64,000 nt of DNA from Symbiopectobacterium purcellii (GCF_019797845.1 NZ_CP081864.1:4526001-4590000), one strand, 5' to 3'. Numbered from the stretch's first letter, positions 1-8,312 are shown. Notes: generated by a model not told the origin, from the sequence alone. Program-made: numbers and translations.

Positions 1-2
1 CG

Positions 3-386
3 GAAACGGAAACGGCGTTAACGCGCCTGCCCTGGCAGGGCAACGTGCGTCAGTTGGAAAACACCTGCCGCTGGCTGACCGTGATGGCCGCCGGACAAGA
101 GGTGTTGATTCAGGATCTGCCGCCAGAGCTGTTTGAAACCACGGCACCCGATGCCACGGTGCACATGCTACCGGACAGTTGGGCAACCCTGCTGGCGCAA
201 TGGGCCGATCGGGCGCTGCGTTCCGGTCATCAAAACCTGCTCTCCGAAGCGCAACCGGAGATGGAAAGAACGCTGCTCACTACCGCGTTACGCCATACGC
301 AGGGCCATAAGCAAGAAGCCGCCCGCCTGTTGGGATGGGGACGTAACACCCTGACGCGCAAGCTCAAAGAACTCGGTATGGAATAG
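3..386 (+). CDS. glnG: Nitrogen regulation response regulator NtrC (GlnG), C-terminal part
   Basis: The window opens inside this gene, so only the last 127 codons are present. What remains is the end of the sigma-54 AAA+ domain (the GNVRQLEN segment) followed by a linker and a C-terminal Fis-type helix-turn-helix, with HTQGHKQEAARLLGWGRNTL as the DNA-binding helices. NtrC activates sigma-54 promoters of nitrogen-scavenging genes when phosphorylated by NtrB. The gene ends in TAG. It is followed by yshB and, beyond accessory genes, by hemN, as in the E. coli glnALG-hemN region. The N-terminal receiver domain lies outside the window, so its integrity cannot be judged. Confidence 0.95.
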   Translation, partial: ETETALTRLPWQGNVRQLENTCRWLTVMAAGQEVLIQDLPPELFETTAPDATVHMLPDSWATLLAQWADRALRSGHQNLLSEAQPEMERTLLTTALRHTQGHKQEAARLLGWGRNTLTRKLKELGME

Positions 387-640
387 CTGCAACACACATT
401 ACCGACGGCCATGTCACATTACTCCTCGTCATCCCCGCCTTCGTGGGAATGACAGTGGGGTAGTGCTGTTTGTCAGCCACCTTGCGCCGCTCCCTCTGTG
501 GTATCATTTCCTCAACGTTATTAGCTCCCAGCCAACACTCAGAACGATAACAAGCGTGACGCTTACGCTCCGTTTACCGTGCTCCCGCAGGTATCGCCAG
601 GAATTACAAGCCAGCGCACAAAATTGTCGATATTTTGTTC
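387..640. other. Intergenic region glnG-yshB
   Basis: About 310 bases separate glnG from yshB. The stretch holds one short palindromic element (428-453) and, at its right end, a promoter for yshB. Longer reading frames that run through it toward yshB lack ribosome binding sites and coding character. I see nothing else in it. Confidence 0.5.
428..453. repeat. REP-like short palindrome downstream of glnG
   Basis: The segment GTCATCCCCGC-CTTC-GTGGGAATGAC is an imperfect inverted repeat that can fold into a hairpin. Its sequence resembles a widespread short palindromic repeat of proteobacterial intergenic regions. It could attenuate or stabilise the glnG transcript end. No second copy is evident in this window, so the repeat assignment rests on resemblance only. 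Confidence 0.5.
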
Positions 641-668
641 TTTACATAAAACAAGCCGGCAGTATGAT
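641..668 (+). promoter_or_regulatory. Predicted sigma-70 promoter for yshB
   Basis: TTTACA at 641-646 and TATGAT at 663-668 are separated by 16 bases and lie about 30 bases before the yshB start codon. The match is good but has not been tested. Confidence 0.55.
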
Positions 669-695
669 CGTGTCGCTGATTCAGGAGAACTTACC

Positions 696-818
696 ATGCT
701 AGATTCACTTATTTCTGCGGCGACACACGGCGCGGAGCTTGGCGTAGCGGCGAGTCACTCACCGCAAACCGCCATTGCTGCAATCCTGTGTGCTGCATTG
801 ATCAATTTCTTTATTTAG
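696..818 (+). CDS. yshB: YshB-family small membrane protein
   Basis: This 40-residue gene lies where E. coli has yshB, between glnG and hemN. The protein begins MLDSLISAATHGAELG and has a hydrophobic C-terminal half with TPQTA-like (SPQTAIAAILCAALI) sequence that matches the YshB family; the E. coli protein is 36 residues. The hydrophobic segment of about 18 residues suggests a single membrane span. An AGGAGAA ribosome binding site sits 7 bases before the ATG, which decides the start against longer upstream frames. It ends in TAG and is followed by an intrinsic terminator at 919-949. Molecular function is not established from the sequence. Confidence 0.75.
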   Translation: MLDSLISAATHGAELGVAASHSPQTAIAAILCAALINFFI

Positions 819-918
819 GCTTGACCGACAGGCCATCGGGCTGATGTCCTATATCACAATAACATCCCCATCATCTCGATGATGACACTGTTTGAATATA
901 ATAAAGTTTTAATCTGAA

Positions 919-949
919 AACGCCTCGCTATCGTCGGGGTGTTTTTTTT
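919..949 (+). terminator. Rho-independent terminator after yshB
   Basis: A nine-pair stem (AACGCCTCG with CGGGGTGTT, using G-U pairs) with loop CTATCG-T is followed by eight T residues. It ends yshB transcription and separates it from the opposing accessory genes. Confidence 0.75.
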
Positions 950-957
950 ACCTTGGC

Positions 958-2223
958 TCAATGTCCCCCACCGGGGCGTGGCGCTGGATAGTCTTTATCC
1001 CCTTGAATGGGTTGCGCGTACTCACTGTTCCACAACTGGGCGTACAACGCATCAATGCGCGCAGTCATCGCCGGGCTTTGCATTACAATCTCCAGATTGC
1101 GCGAGTTATCAAGATAACCCCCGCTCCAGTTACTGGTGCCCACCCAGGATTTTTGCTGATCAATGGTCATTACCTTGCTATGAATCACGCGAGCGAAGGG
1201 GATGAACCCATTGCTGGCCTCAGGCAATGTCACGATTTTCACTTCAACGTTCGGCAGTACCGCCAAACTTTTGAGATAAGCAATGTTCGGCTTTTTGGTG
1301 CTCCAGTTCGCTACCATTAACTCGACCTTTACCCCGCGTGCCGCCGCACTGCGTAATGCATTATCTATCACCGCATAATAGGGACGAGTGCGATTCGGGC
1401 CATATGAGAGCGGCGCGTAGTCCATCACCTGAATGCGCACGCGGGTTTTCGCCTGCCCCAATAAGCGTGGCAATTCCGCTTCAGAATCCAGTACGCCCGG
1501 AGGGTTGAACGCTTTGGGGCTGGCAACCAGATAGTTATCCGGGCGCGAGTCATCCTGCACAACCGTTTGTATCACAGGCTTGACCGCGATACCTTGCACC
1601 AGTGCTTCCTGCGCCTGCCAGTCCTGCTCGAACACCGCATTGAGCTGTTTGAGCACGCTGGGGTCGTCGATAAGCAGCCCGGTTTCATGAATATGCTCAA
1701 GCGAACGCCAGTCAAAATTTTGGCTGCCGACATAAGCCCGTTTGCCATCCACCAGCAGGTATTTCGCATGCAGAATGCCGCCGGTGAGCTTAGCGTAAGG
1801 GATGACCCGCAGTTCCAGATTGGGAATCGCCTTCAACTGCGCCAGCGTTTCCGGTGTTGACAGTACAATGCCCTTCTCTTCTAGCAGAAAGCGAATGCGT
1901 ACACCGCGCTCTCCCGCGCTGCGCAGATGTTGCAACACGTTATCCAGTCGCGAGCCGCGCTGATTGGCAACGTAGAACTCTCCCAATGACAGACGCTGTT
2001 GCGCTTCATCAAACAGCGCACTCCAAACGGCATCCGGTGCACGCAGATCCGGGGCCTGTAGCGCGGTTTCTACCGGCGCGGTATACACCAATTCATAACC
2101 GGGAATGCTGAAATCCGCCAGCGCCGAGGACGTTACCACACACAGCCCGAGCCCGACACTCGCCGCCCAACGCTGCCCAGCGCGTTTGATAGCCCATGCG
2201 CTACGCATAACGCTTTTCCCCAT
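958..2223 (-). CDS. Exported phospholipase D-like protein with two HKD motifs
   Basis: The protein of 421 residues has an N-terminal signal sequence (basic n-region, hydrophobic GLGLCVV, then SSALA before a likely cleavage site near residue 36). Two PLDc active-site motifs follow: HAKYLLVDG with a downstream GSQNFDWRS around residues 150-175, and HSKVMTIDQ with GTSNWSGG around residues 345-370. Two HxK(x)4D motifs in one chain is the PLD superfamily arrangement, which includes phospholipases, cardiolipin synthases and nucleases; the substrate here is unknown. The export signal points to a periplasmic or secreted enzyme. The start at 2223 overlaps exbB by 23 bases; the ATG at 2208 has a better-spaced GGGGA and may be the real start. 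It is the last gene of a TonB-type locus, translationally coupled to exbB. Confidence 0.8.
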   Translation of the reverse strand: MGKSVMRSAWAIKRAGQRWAASVGLGLCVVTSSALADFSIPGYELVYTAPVETALQAPDLRAPDAVWSALFDEAQQRLSLGEFYVANQRGSRLDNVLQHLRSAGERGVRIRFLLEEKGIVLSTPETLAQLKAIPNLELRVIPYAKLTGGILHAKYLLVDGKRAYVGSQNFDWRSLEHIHETGLLIDDPSVLKQLNAVFEQDWQAQEALVQGIAVKPVIQTVVQDDSRPDNYLVASPKAFNPPGVLDSEAELPRLLGQAKTRVRIQVMDYAPLSYGPNRTRPYYAVIDNALRSAAARGVKVELMVANWSTKKPNIAYLKSLAVLPNVEVKIVTLPEASNGFIPFARVIHSKVMTIDQQKSWVGTSNWSGGYLDNSRNLEIVMQSPAMTARIDALYAQLWNSEYAQPIQGDKDYPAPRPGGGH

Positions 2224-2845
2224 TTTCCTGCACCGCCGCAGGCTTTATGGGCTGGCGGGTATGTGGCATTCCGGCCCGCAGTAACAGCACTTTCAGTGCT
2301 TCATTGATGTGCTCCATGCGGCTTTGCAGAAAGTTGTTTCCCAGCAGGCACACCAGCGCGATGGCAATCCCCAGCCCCGTGGCGTACAACGCCGTACCCA
2401 TCCCAGCGGAGACCTGACTTGGGTCAGAAATCCCGGCAGCTGAAAGCGCCTTAAAGGTCTCAATAATCCCCATAATGGTGCCCAGCAGCCCGAGCAGCGG
2501 AGCTGCCGTCACAATGGTTTCCAACAGCCACAGTCCTCGCATCATGTGCGGTTTGCTTTGCAGATATTGGGTATCGATTACATCGTTGATCTCATCACGG
2601 CTGCGATTGGCCGCCTGCGGTAACAATGGCGCAATCAGTGTTGCTGGCAAACTGTTGCGCTGACTGAACTCCGCGGGGAGTTCGTGGAGATGGCGAATAT
2701 CGGCGGTTAACGTCCGCAGCAAGCGCATGGTCTGACGGCGCGTATAGGCAAAGAACAGCCCGCGTTCAATGATGATGATCAGTGCCGCCACCAGCGAGGC
2801 ATACATTGCATAAAAAATAATATCGTGCAGGTCGTTTGCGTTCAT
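2201..2845 (-). CDS. exbB: ExbB/TolQ-family proton channel subunit
   Basis: The product of 214 residues has the topology of ExbB/TolQ/MotA proteins: one membrane span near residues 10-28, a cytoplasmic stretch, and two spans near 105-130 and 148-172. The family signature ETIVTAAPLLGLLGTIMGI is present around residues 108-127. With ExbD it would form the proton-driven motor that energises TonB. It follows the receptor gene with a gap of 109 bases and overlaps the phospholipase-like gene. The partner gene exbD at the head of the locus is interrupted by a stop codon, so the motor may not assemble unless a second ExbD is supplied from elsewhere. It ends in TAG. Confidence 0.85.
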   Translation of the reverse strand: MNANDLHDIIFYAMYASLVAALIIIIERGLFFAYTRRQTMRLLRTLTADIRHLHELPAEFSQRNSLPATLIAPLLPQAANRSRDEINDVIDTQYLQSKPHMMRGLWLLETIVTAAPLLGLLGTIMGIIETFKALSAAGISDPSQVSAGMGTALYATGLGIAIALVCLLGNNFLQSRMEHINEALKVLLLRAGMPHTRQPIKPAAVQENGEKRYA

Positions 2846-2954
2846 AAGAGTCCGATGTTCCTTCGGTGCGAGTCACGCCCCTGCTGGCGCGTGACGGGAA
2901 TAAGTCACTCCCCTGCGGATAAATTCCCTCAGGGGATATCAGGTTTGCGTGCAA

Positions 2955-5198
2955 TTAGAAGGTGGCGTCCAGCGACACGCTAAAGGTGCGCTCTTCACCC
3001 ACGTTGTAATAAGGCGTGCTGGCACGAACGCCGTTGTGCGCAGCGGCGTTGAATACCACTGTCCGTGCGGAATCCAGGTATTCCTTATAAAATACGTTGT
3101 TAACGTTGAAGCGCAGTGTGGCGCTTTTGATGATCTTCTTATCCACCGGCAAGTGAATACCCGCATTGAGATCGACGACGGTGCGACCACCAATTTTCTC
3201 ATCGTTAGTCATGTCACCGTAAAACGCGCCGGTATAACGGCCATTGACGCCTGCGTAGTAGCGGCTATCGTCATAACCCACGCCCAGATTAAGCATGTTC
3301 TTCGGCGTGTTGGCGGAACGTTTTCCCGTCATTGGCAGCGTTGAGCCGTTAGTGGAGATATCGTCTCTCTGCTTGGAATCGGTGTAGGTGTAAGAGGCAA
3401 AGTAATTGAAATTATGTGGCAGTTTTCCGCTTAACTCGGTCTCGATACCTTTGTTCTCGACCTTACCGGCGTTGATCATCTCGTATTCACCATCAACGTT
3501 ACGACTTGAGATCTGACGATCGGTAAATGCGATGTAGAACAGCGAAGTGCTCAACATCACGTCTTGCCCCTGGAAGTGCCAGCCCAGTTCGTGGTTCCAG
3601 CTCAATTCAGGCTTGGTATTGATGGAATCACCCAGGTTATAAAGCACGTAGTTAGGCGGCGTGCGCATATTGCGCGTCAGGCTGTAAAATACCTGATTCT
3701 CAGGGTTAACTTTGTACGTCGCGCTAAAGCTAGGCAGGAACTCTCTATAGGTGCGGGCCTTTTTCTCTTCCACAGAACTCAAGCTGCCCAGATCGTGCCC
3801 GTCACGTTTCACGTGCTGCCAGGCCAGACCACCGTTAAGCGTCCAATCGGGGGAGACAAACCAGGTGTCCTGTAACCAGAACTTATGCACGGGTGTCACG
3901 GTGAACTGGTTGCGCCCCTGGATCACTTTGCCGTTGGCATCTTTCACCAAGTGCGAACCGTTTGGTTTGCCAGAAAGATCGATCGGGTTACCGTCGGCTT
4001 GAATACCGATGTAGGGCTGTGTCTGACGCTGGCGTGCGCGTTCAAACCAGTAGCCTATATCCAGACTGTGTTGGTCATTAAGATCCCATTTCAGGGTGTT
4101 GGTGATACCCGGACGCCAGGTTTCCGTCCATGAAGGGCGGTAGTAAGTATTGCTGCTTAGGTTACTGAGATCGTAACTGCCCGATTTATCGTTGGTGGTG
4201 GAAGAAAGCGTATAGGCTGATTGACCGCTGAAACTGCCGCCGTTGCCCCAGTAGTAATAGGGTTGCAGCGTCAGCGACAGGTTATCGCGCAGTTGCAGTT
4301 TCTGCGTGAACGTGAGGTTCAGGCTTTCAAACGGGTTGCGGTTAATCTTGTAGTAACGCGAGAGTTGGCCGCGGCTGTTATATTCCGGCGTGGTCGGGTA
4401 ATCGACATAACGCCCTTGGTTCAGGAAAGTGCTTTTGCTCAGCGTGTTGTAGTTATTCATGTCCTGCTTGTTGTACTTAACCAGCAGGTTACTGCTGTTA
4501 CCGTTGTCATCTTCATACAGGCCGTTCCATTCCAACTTATTGGAACGAGTAGCCCCTTTGCCACGCCACTTATCGGCATCAGTGTATGAGTAGGATAACC
4601 AACTGCTAAAGCCGTCATGCAATCCGGTTTCCAAACGGATCAGGGACTTGCTCAGGTTGTTGCTGCCAAAGGTCTGTTCGATAAATCCGCCAAACTCTTT
4701 GGCTGGGCGTTTTGTGACCATACCGATATTACCGCCGCTGGAGCCGATATGCGGGCCGTTCATTTCTGAAGAACCCTGGGTCACAAAAATCTGCTCAAGG
4801 TTTGCCGCATCGCCCAGTTGGTTGGCATACACGCTGTAACTGCCCGAATCGTTCATCGGGATGCCATCAACCGAAAGGCCGATCTGATCATTGCTCATAC
4901 CGCGCATGGTGTAATCGATACCGCTCAGGCCAGTAGAGTCATTACTGCTGACATTCAGACCAGCGGTATATTTCAACTTATCGATGGCGTTACCGGTGGC
5001 GGACATCTTATCCATCGCTTCTTTGGTCACCGTCGAGCGGGATTTTGCACTCTCCTCCTGAATCATCATTCCCCCGCCCAATGGCGCCCCTTTAACCTGA
5101 ATGGCGCCGATGTCTGTTGCATCGTTTGCCAGCACGGTTCCCGACCACAATGCGGCCGCGACAGAGAGAGATATCCTTGAAACTGATAATAATTTCAT
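2955..5198 (-). CDS. TonB-dependent outer-membrane receptor
   Basis: The product of 747 residues starts with a signal peptide (MKLLSVSRISLSVAAALWSG, cleavage after VLA). A plug domain covers roughly residues 45-165, with the conserved YTMRGMSNDQIGLSVDGIP region. A beta-barrel with alternating aromatic strands follows and ends in the terminal phenylalanine typical of outer-membrane barrels (SVSLDATF). The family imports iron-siderophores or other scarce ligands using TonB energy. The ligand cannot be deduced, and no siderophore genes are in the window. I chose ATG at 5198 (GGGTG nine bases upstream) over an in-frame GTG at 5210. Neighbours tonB (39 bases upstream) and exbB (downstream) show a self-contained uptake locus. 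Confidence 0.88.
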   Translation of the reverse strand: MKLLSVSRISLSVAAALWSGTVLANDATDIGAIQVKGAPLGGGMMIQEESAKSRSTVTKEAMDKMSATGNAIDKLKYTAGLNVSSNDSTGLSGIDYTMRGMSNDQIGLSVDGIPMNDSGSYSVYANQLGDAANLEQIFVTQGSSEMNGPHIGSSGGNIGMVTKRPAKEFGGFIEQTFGSNNLSKSLIRLETGLHDGFSSWLSYSYTDADKWRGKGATRSNKLEWNGLYEDDNGNSSNLLVKYNKQDMNNYNTLSKSTFLNQGRYVDYPTTPEYNSRGQLSRYYKINRNPFESLNLTFTQKLQLRDNLSLTLQPYYYWGNGGSFSGQSAYTLSSTTNDKSGSYDLSNLSSNTYYRPSWTETWRPGITNTLKWDLNDQHSLDIGYWFERARQRQTQPYIGIQADGNPIDLSGKPNGSHLVKDANGKVIQGRNQFTVTPVHKFWLQDTWFVSPDWTLNGGLAWQHVKRDGHDLGSLSSVEEKKARTYREFLPSFSATYKVNPENQVFYSLTRNMRTPPNYVLYNLGDSINTKPELSWNHELGWHFQGQDVMLSTSLFYIAFTDRQISSRNVDGEYEMINAGKVENKGIETELSGKLPHNFNYFASYTYTDSKQRDDISTNGSTLPMTGKRSANTPKNMLNLGVGYDDSRYYAGVNGRYTGAFYGDMTNDEKIGGRTVVDLNAGIHLPVDKKIIKSATLRFNVNNVFYKEYLDSARTVVFNAAAHNGVRASTPYYNVGEERTFSVSLDATF

Positions 5199-5236
5199 TG
5201 TGTTAATCACCCTGATTCAATGTTGTGTATAGGCGC

Positions 5237-5740
5237 TCACTGCGCTTGATAATGGAATGTGGCTAAAAAACGTTTGGTGTTTTGCCCGGCAAACGCCTCT
5301 GCCGGAAACGCCCTGACCTGCGTGATGCTCTGTAACGTGCTGGTTGCCGCCCGGTTGAGCAGCATGCTGGCCGCTTTCACCGGCGCAGCAACGGGGGCCG
5401 GACGCGTATCAGGCTTTGGCTTGGGTGCCGGTTTGGGTTTGGGTTCCGGCTTCGGTTCGGGCTTCGGTGGCGGTGCCTCAACGATCGGTTCAGGCGTCTC
5501 GACGGGCTCTGGTTCCGGCTCTGGCAACGTCTCCTCGGGAGGCGTTTCAGGCTCTGGAGGAACCACCGCATCTGGCGGTGCCGGCGGTGTGAGATCGGCG
5601 AGCGACAGTTCCATGACGCTATCGTCATACTGAGGTTGTACTTTGAGCGCGCTTTGCTGGGTCAGCACCATCAAACATGCAGCCACCATGGGCAGCGGCA
5701 ACCAGCTGATGGCATGACGTGAACGATAAAGCCAATACAT
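5237..5740 (-). CDS. tonB: TonB-like energy transducer, C-terminal domain not recognisable
   Basis: The protein of 167 residues has an N-terminal membrane anchor (residues about 9-28) and a long proline-rich linker with Pro-Glu then Pro-Lys repeats (about residues 50-115), the TonB hallmark. After the linker only about 45 residues remain, ending TFHYQAQ. The usual 75-90 residue TonB C-terminal fold, with its YP...GxVxVxF motif, cannot be recognised. The anchor also lacks an obvious SxxxH motif. The ATG at 5740 follows GGAAG at good spacing and lies one base beyond the exbD stop, so it is preferred over a GTG at 5782. It may be a divergent or internally deleted TonB; function is doubtful. Confidence 0.7.
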   Translation of the reverse strand: MYWLYRSRHAISWLPLPMVAACLMVLTQQSALKVQPQYDDSVMELSLADLTPPAPPDAVVPPEPETPPEETLPEPEPEPVETPEPIVEAPPPKPEPKPEPKPKPAPKPKPDTRPAPVAAPVKAASMLLNRAATSTLQSITQVRAFPAEAFAGQNTKRFLATFHYQAQ

Positions 5741-5741
5741 G

Positions 5742-6149
5742 TCACTGCTTCCGCGTTGCGATTGAAACCGAGGTAAACCCACCTTGACGCAGGGTATCCA
5801 TCACCGCGACCAGACGCTCAACCGCTACCTGCTTATCGCTGTTGACGATAATGGTGGTGGTCTCTCCGGTTTGTTGCTACTGTTTTAAGGTGCTGACCAA
5901 ATCGGTAATCTGGATAGGTGAACCGTCCAGTTGCAGTTGATCTTGTTCACCTAAGGTGACGATGGCTTTTTTCTGCGGTTTTAGCTGTTGGGCGCTGCTG
6001 GCAGAGGGAAGCTGGGTTTTCAGCCCCGTAGCAGGAAGGACGTTGATACTGATCAGGACGAAAAACACCAGTAAAAACATCATAACGTCGATCATTGGGA
6101 TCAACTCGATATGGGCTTTGTTTCTTTTTGGTTCGTTCCAGTTTCGCAT
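5742..6149 (-). pseudogene. exbD: ExbD-family subunit interrupted by an in-frame TAG
   Basis: The reading frame starts at ATG 6149 (MRNWNEPKRNKAHIELIPMI), with the ExbD/TolR span IDVMMFLLVFFVLISINVL including the conserved membrane aspartate. It reaches a TAG at 5879-5877 after 90 codons. The same frame continues without a break for another 44 codons (TTTIIVNSDKQVAVERLVAV and on to a TGA at 5744-5742), which is the expected ExbD periplasmic C-terminus. Full length would be 135 residues, normal for the family. The codon lies in a run of CAG/CAA glutamine codons, so a C-to-T change from CAG is the simplest explanation. It is the first gene of the TonB locus and lies one base from tonB. Confidence 0.85.
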
Positions 6150-6442
6150 TTTCTCTCTTCCCATCGTTGGCGTATGACGATGACGCACAAGGATGATTGG
6201 GTCCCCAAAGATGGCAGCCACCACGGAATGGTTAGCTGCCAAAGCAAAGCGGCCACTATAGAGAGCGCATATTTAAATTTGTTTACACTTATGTTATTAT
6301 TTTTTCATTATTGGAGGTTTTTTGGTGCAATCCTTTCAATATGACATGGATTTGATATTTTTCTTACAGGTGAGCAGTATGCGGAGAGATAACCGATAGC
6401 GATACGTTAACGTTCCGACGCGCAATGCGTTAATGACATAAT
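6150..6442. other. Promoter-side region of the TonB locus
   Basis: This stretch lies upstream of exbD and should carry the promoter of the minus-strand TonB locus. It includes an AT-rich block around 6270-6350. One half of a Fur-box-like sequence can be seen at 6294-6312 but the other half does not match, so I do not call a Fur site. No coding sequence is evident. Confidence 0.4.
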
Positions 6443-6473
6443 CGGTAATTGCCGCAGCGACAGGCAATTACCG
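6443..6473. repeat. Perfect 11-bp inverted repeat beside the hemN remnant
   Basis: CGGTAATTGCC (6443-6453) and GGCAATTACCG (6463-6473) are exact complements around a nine-base loop. It lies just downstream, in the hemN reading direction, of the decayed hemN 3' copy and may be the original hemN transcript-end hairpin. No T-run follows on either strand. Confidence 0.6.
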
Positions 6474-6480
6474 TCACAAA

Positions 6481-6546
6481 CACCGTCAAATCACTCGCGA
6501 GAACTGTTGTGTCCTTGCCTTGGCATGCAGATATTGCGAATCAACA
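6481..6546 (-). pseudogene. Decayed duplicate of the hemN 3' end
   Basis: These 66 bases match the end of the intact hemN gene and its first downstream bases (8871-8958) with two substitutions and one 22-base deletion that breaks the frame. The shared segment includes the hemN stop region (TCAAATCACTCGCGAGAACT). The intact and decayed copies lie in the same orientation and bracket the luxI/luxR pair. This is the footprint expected if a segment was inserted at, or duplicated with, the hemN 3' end. Confidence 0.85.
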
Positions 6547-6944
6547 CGTCATTACGCACCTGTCGAACATATCATTCCATGCCCCTCATCCATAAGCATA
6601 TTTTTTATTACCTTAATGCTATCTTACCTCTTGTATACATTATGAATATGGACATTACGCAATTTAACCATTCCTTATTCAGGCTCAACGCTTTGACACC
6701 CCAAGTGTAAAGATTATAAAAAAACAAATAAGATTATTTTCTTAGAGAAAAACTCGAAAAAAAAGAGGACAAATGAATCAGAAGATATGAAAGTCAATTA
6801 TTTAGATTTTATTTATTCCTCGTGATTATTTGAGTGGGAATAAAAAACCAAAAAAACTATTATTGCTCAGTCCCGGCATGCTACTGGAAAGCTTCACTGA
6901 TGTTACCGAATTTAATCATTCCACACATTAATACAGGTGACATT
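6547..6944. other. AT-rich leader upstream of luxI
   Basis: About 400 bases of very AT-rich sequence precede luxI. Short frames here lack ribosome binding sites. A longer luxI frame could open at GTG 6834, but homology begins only at the ATG at 6945. I see no clear lux box or well-spaced promoter. Confidence 0.4.
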
Positions 6945-7586
6945 ATGTTTAATATTTACAGTGTTAATTACTTGTCTCTAAGCAATGAAAAATCAGAAGA
7001 TTTTTTCATTTTACGAAAAAATATATTTAAAGATCGTCTACAATGGGATGTCAATTGCTCTAATGGAAAGGAGTTTGATGAATTTGATAATGAAAAAACA
7101 AATTATATATTTGGAGTTAAAAATGGAGTCATTATTTGTGGCACAAGAATTATAGATACTAAATACCATAACATGCTGAATGATACGTTTTCATCTTTCT
7201 TTAAAAAAGTAAATTTACCCGAAGGAAAGTTCATTGAGTCAACCCGTTTTTTTGTTGATAAAGATAGGGTTATCTCACTCCTTGGTAACAAATACCCCGT
7301 TACTCTGGCCTTATTTCTTTCATTAATTAATTATGCCCAGCGCCACCATTATGACGGTATATTGGCTGTTGCAAGTCACCCAATGATGAGCATCATCCGA
7401 AAATCAGGCTGGAATGTTACAGTGCTGGAAACCGGGGTTTCTGAGAAAGATGAACCTGTCTATCTGCTATTGGGCCATATCGATCTAATGAGTCAGAAAG
7501 AGCTAAAAGACAGGATATTACGTAGGGACAACATTCAGATTGAAAATGTACTGAACGATTGGCCACTGTCGTTTATCGCTGAGTAA
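6945..7586 (+). CDS. expI: Acyl-homoserine-lactone synthase, LuxI/ExpI family
   Basis: The product of 213 residues is a LuxI-type synthase that makes an N-acyl-homoserine lactone from S-adenosylmethionine and acyl-ACP. The family's invariant N-terminal residues are all in place: R24, F28, W34, D45, D48 and R68, with E98 and R101 in the ESTRFFVD motif. The sequence is closest to ExpI/CarI of soft-rot enterobacteria (FKDRLQW, ESTRFFVDK and WPLSF near the end). The start is ATG 6945 with AGGTGA five bases upstream. It converges on luxR with a gap of three bases. Base composition is far more AT-rich than the flanking housekeeping genes, which supports transfer. Which acyl chain it uses cannot be read from sequence. 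Confidence 0.93.
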   Translation: MFNIYSVNYLSLSNEKSEDFFILRKNIFKDRLQWDVNCSNGKEFDEFDNEKTNYIFGVKNGVIICGTRIIDTKYHNMLNDTFSSFFKKVNLPEGKFIESTRFFVDKDRVISLLGNKYPVTLALFLSLINYAQRHHYDGILAVASHPMMSIIRKSGWNVTVLETGVSEKDEPVYLLLGHIDLMSQKELKDRILRRDNIQIENVLNDWPLSFIAE

Positions 7587-7589
7587 TCA

Positions 7590-8312
7590 TCACTCAATCG
7601 GTTGAATCAGCTGAAGCTCCACGCCAAGACGCACAGCATGCCGGGCATTGGCGACGCCCATTTTTTTAACAATATTTAACATATGGAACTTAACAGTACG
7701 CACTTTTATACCAAGAATCATCCCCGTTTCTTGATATGTTTTACCGACACTCGTCCAATAGAGAATTTCATTTTCTCTTTTGGTGAGCCGGTTAGTTTTG
7801 TTGATGTCCTCCGGTTTTTTTTCAGAAAATGATGTCAACATCAGGTACGTTTCATGTACTGATGCCAATAATATTGAGATGTCACCTTTATTCTGTAAAA
7901 GCGTTTGCATTATCTCTGACTTGCGTTCAGCAGGAATAATAAAAGACAAGGTCACAAGATTATTGTTATAGTCGTGCAATACGAACGTATAACCATTAAC
8001 CACTTCATATTCACTGGCTTGATTGAAAAGTTCAGCAAAATCATACCCTGAATGGGTCATCAGTTTTTCATTCCAAGGAAAAGGGGTTAAGCTTTTCAGT
8101 GCAGTGATTACCACAGGATCCGTATACTGAAGCCCATTCTCTCGGTAATGTCTGACCCATTCTTCTGGATAGTTTGTTACACCAAAGATGCATGACATAT
8201 CTTTTTTGGATAAAACCACGTATGCCCATGTGAATGCCTCTAGGGAGTTTAACGTTGCTTCAAGCTGATTTTTTATAATTTTCTCAACATTACTTTCATT
8301 TCTCATTAACAT
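7590..8312 (-). CDS. expR: AHL-responsive transcription regulator, LuxR/ExpR family
   Basis: This regulator of 240 residues has an N-terminal autoinducer-binding domain (about residues 15-160) with the conserved W, Y, D and W of the ligand pocket seen in WVRHYRENGLQYTDP and FPWNEK. A C-terminal LuxR helix-turn-helix (about 172-232, LTKRENEILYW and VRTVKFHMLNIVKKMGV) follows. It resembles ExpR/EsaR proteins, which often bind DNA without ligand and are released by AHL; whether this one does is inference. AAGGAT lies seven bases before the ATG at 8312. It is convergent with the synthase gene, the usual expI/expR arrangement. A near-palindrome at 8405-8433 upstream is a candidate autoregulatory site. 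Confidence 0.92.
   Translation of the reverse strand: MLMRNESNVEKIIKNQLEATLNSLEAFTWAYVVLSKKDMSCIFGVTNYPEEWVRHYRENGLQYTDPVVITALKSLTPFPWNEKLMTHSGYDFAELFNQASEYEVVNGYTFVLHDYNNNLVTLSFIIPAERKSEIMQTLLQNKGDISILLASVHETYLMLTSFSEKKPEDINKTNRLTKRENEILYWTSVGKTYQETGMILGIKVRTVKFHMLNIVKKMGVANARHAVRLGVELQLIQPIE

Noticed and set aside
463..695. Two overlapping frames running into yshB
   Set aside because: No ribosome binding sites and no conservation; the yshB start has a strong site at 696.
6294..6312. Fur box upstream of the TonB locus
   Set aside because: Only the first half resembles the Fur consensus; about 10 of 19 positions match in AT-rich DNA, which is not convincing.
6834..6944. Upstream extension of luxI from GTG 6834
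   Set aside because: LuxI homology starts at ATG 6945 and the extension has no family match and no ribosome binding site.
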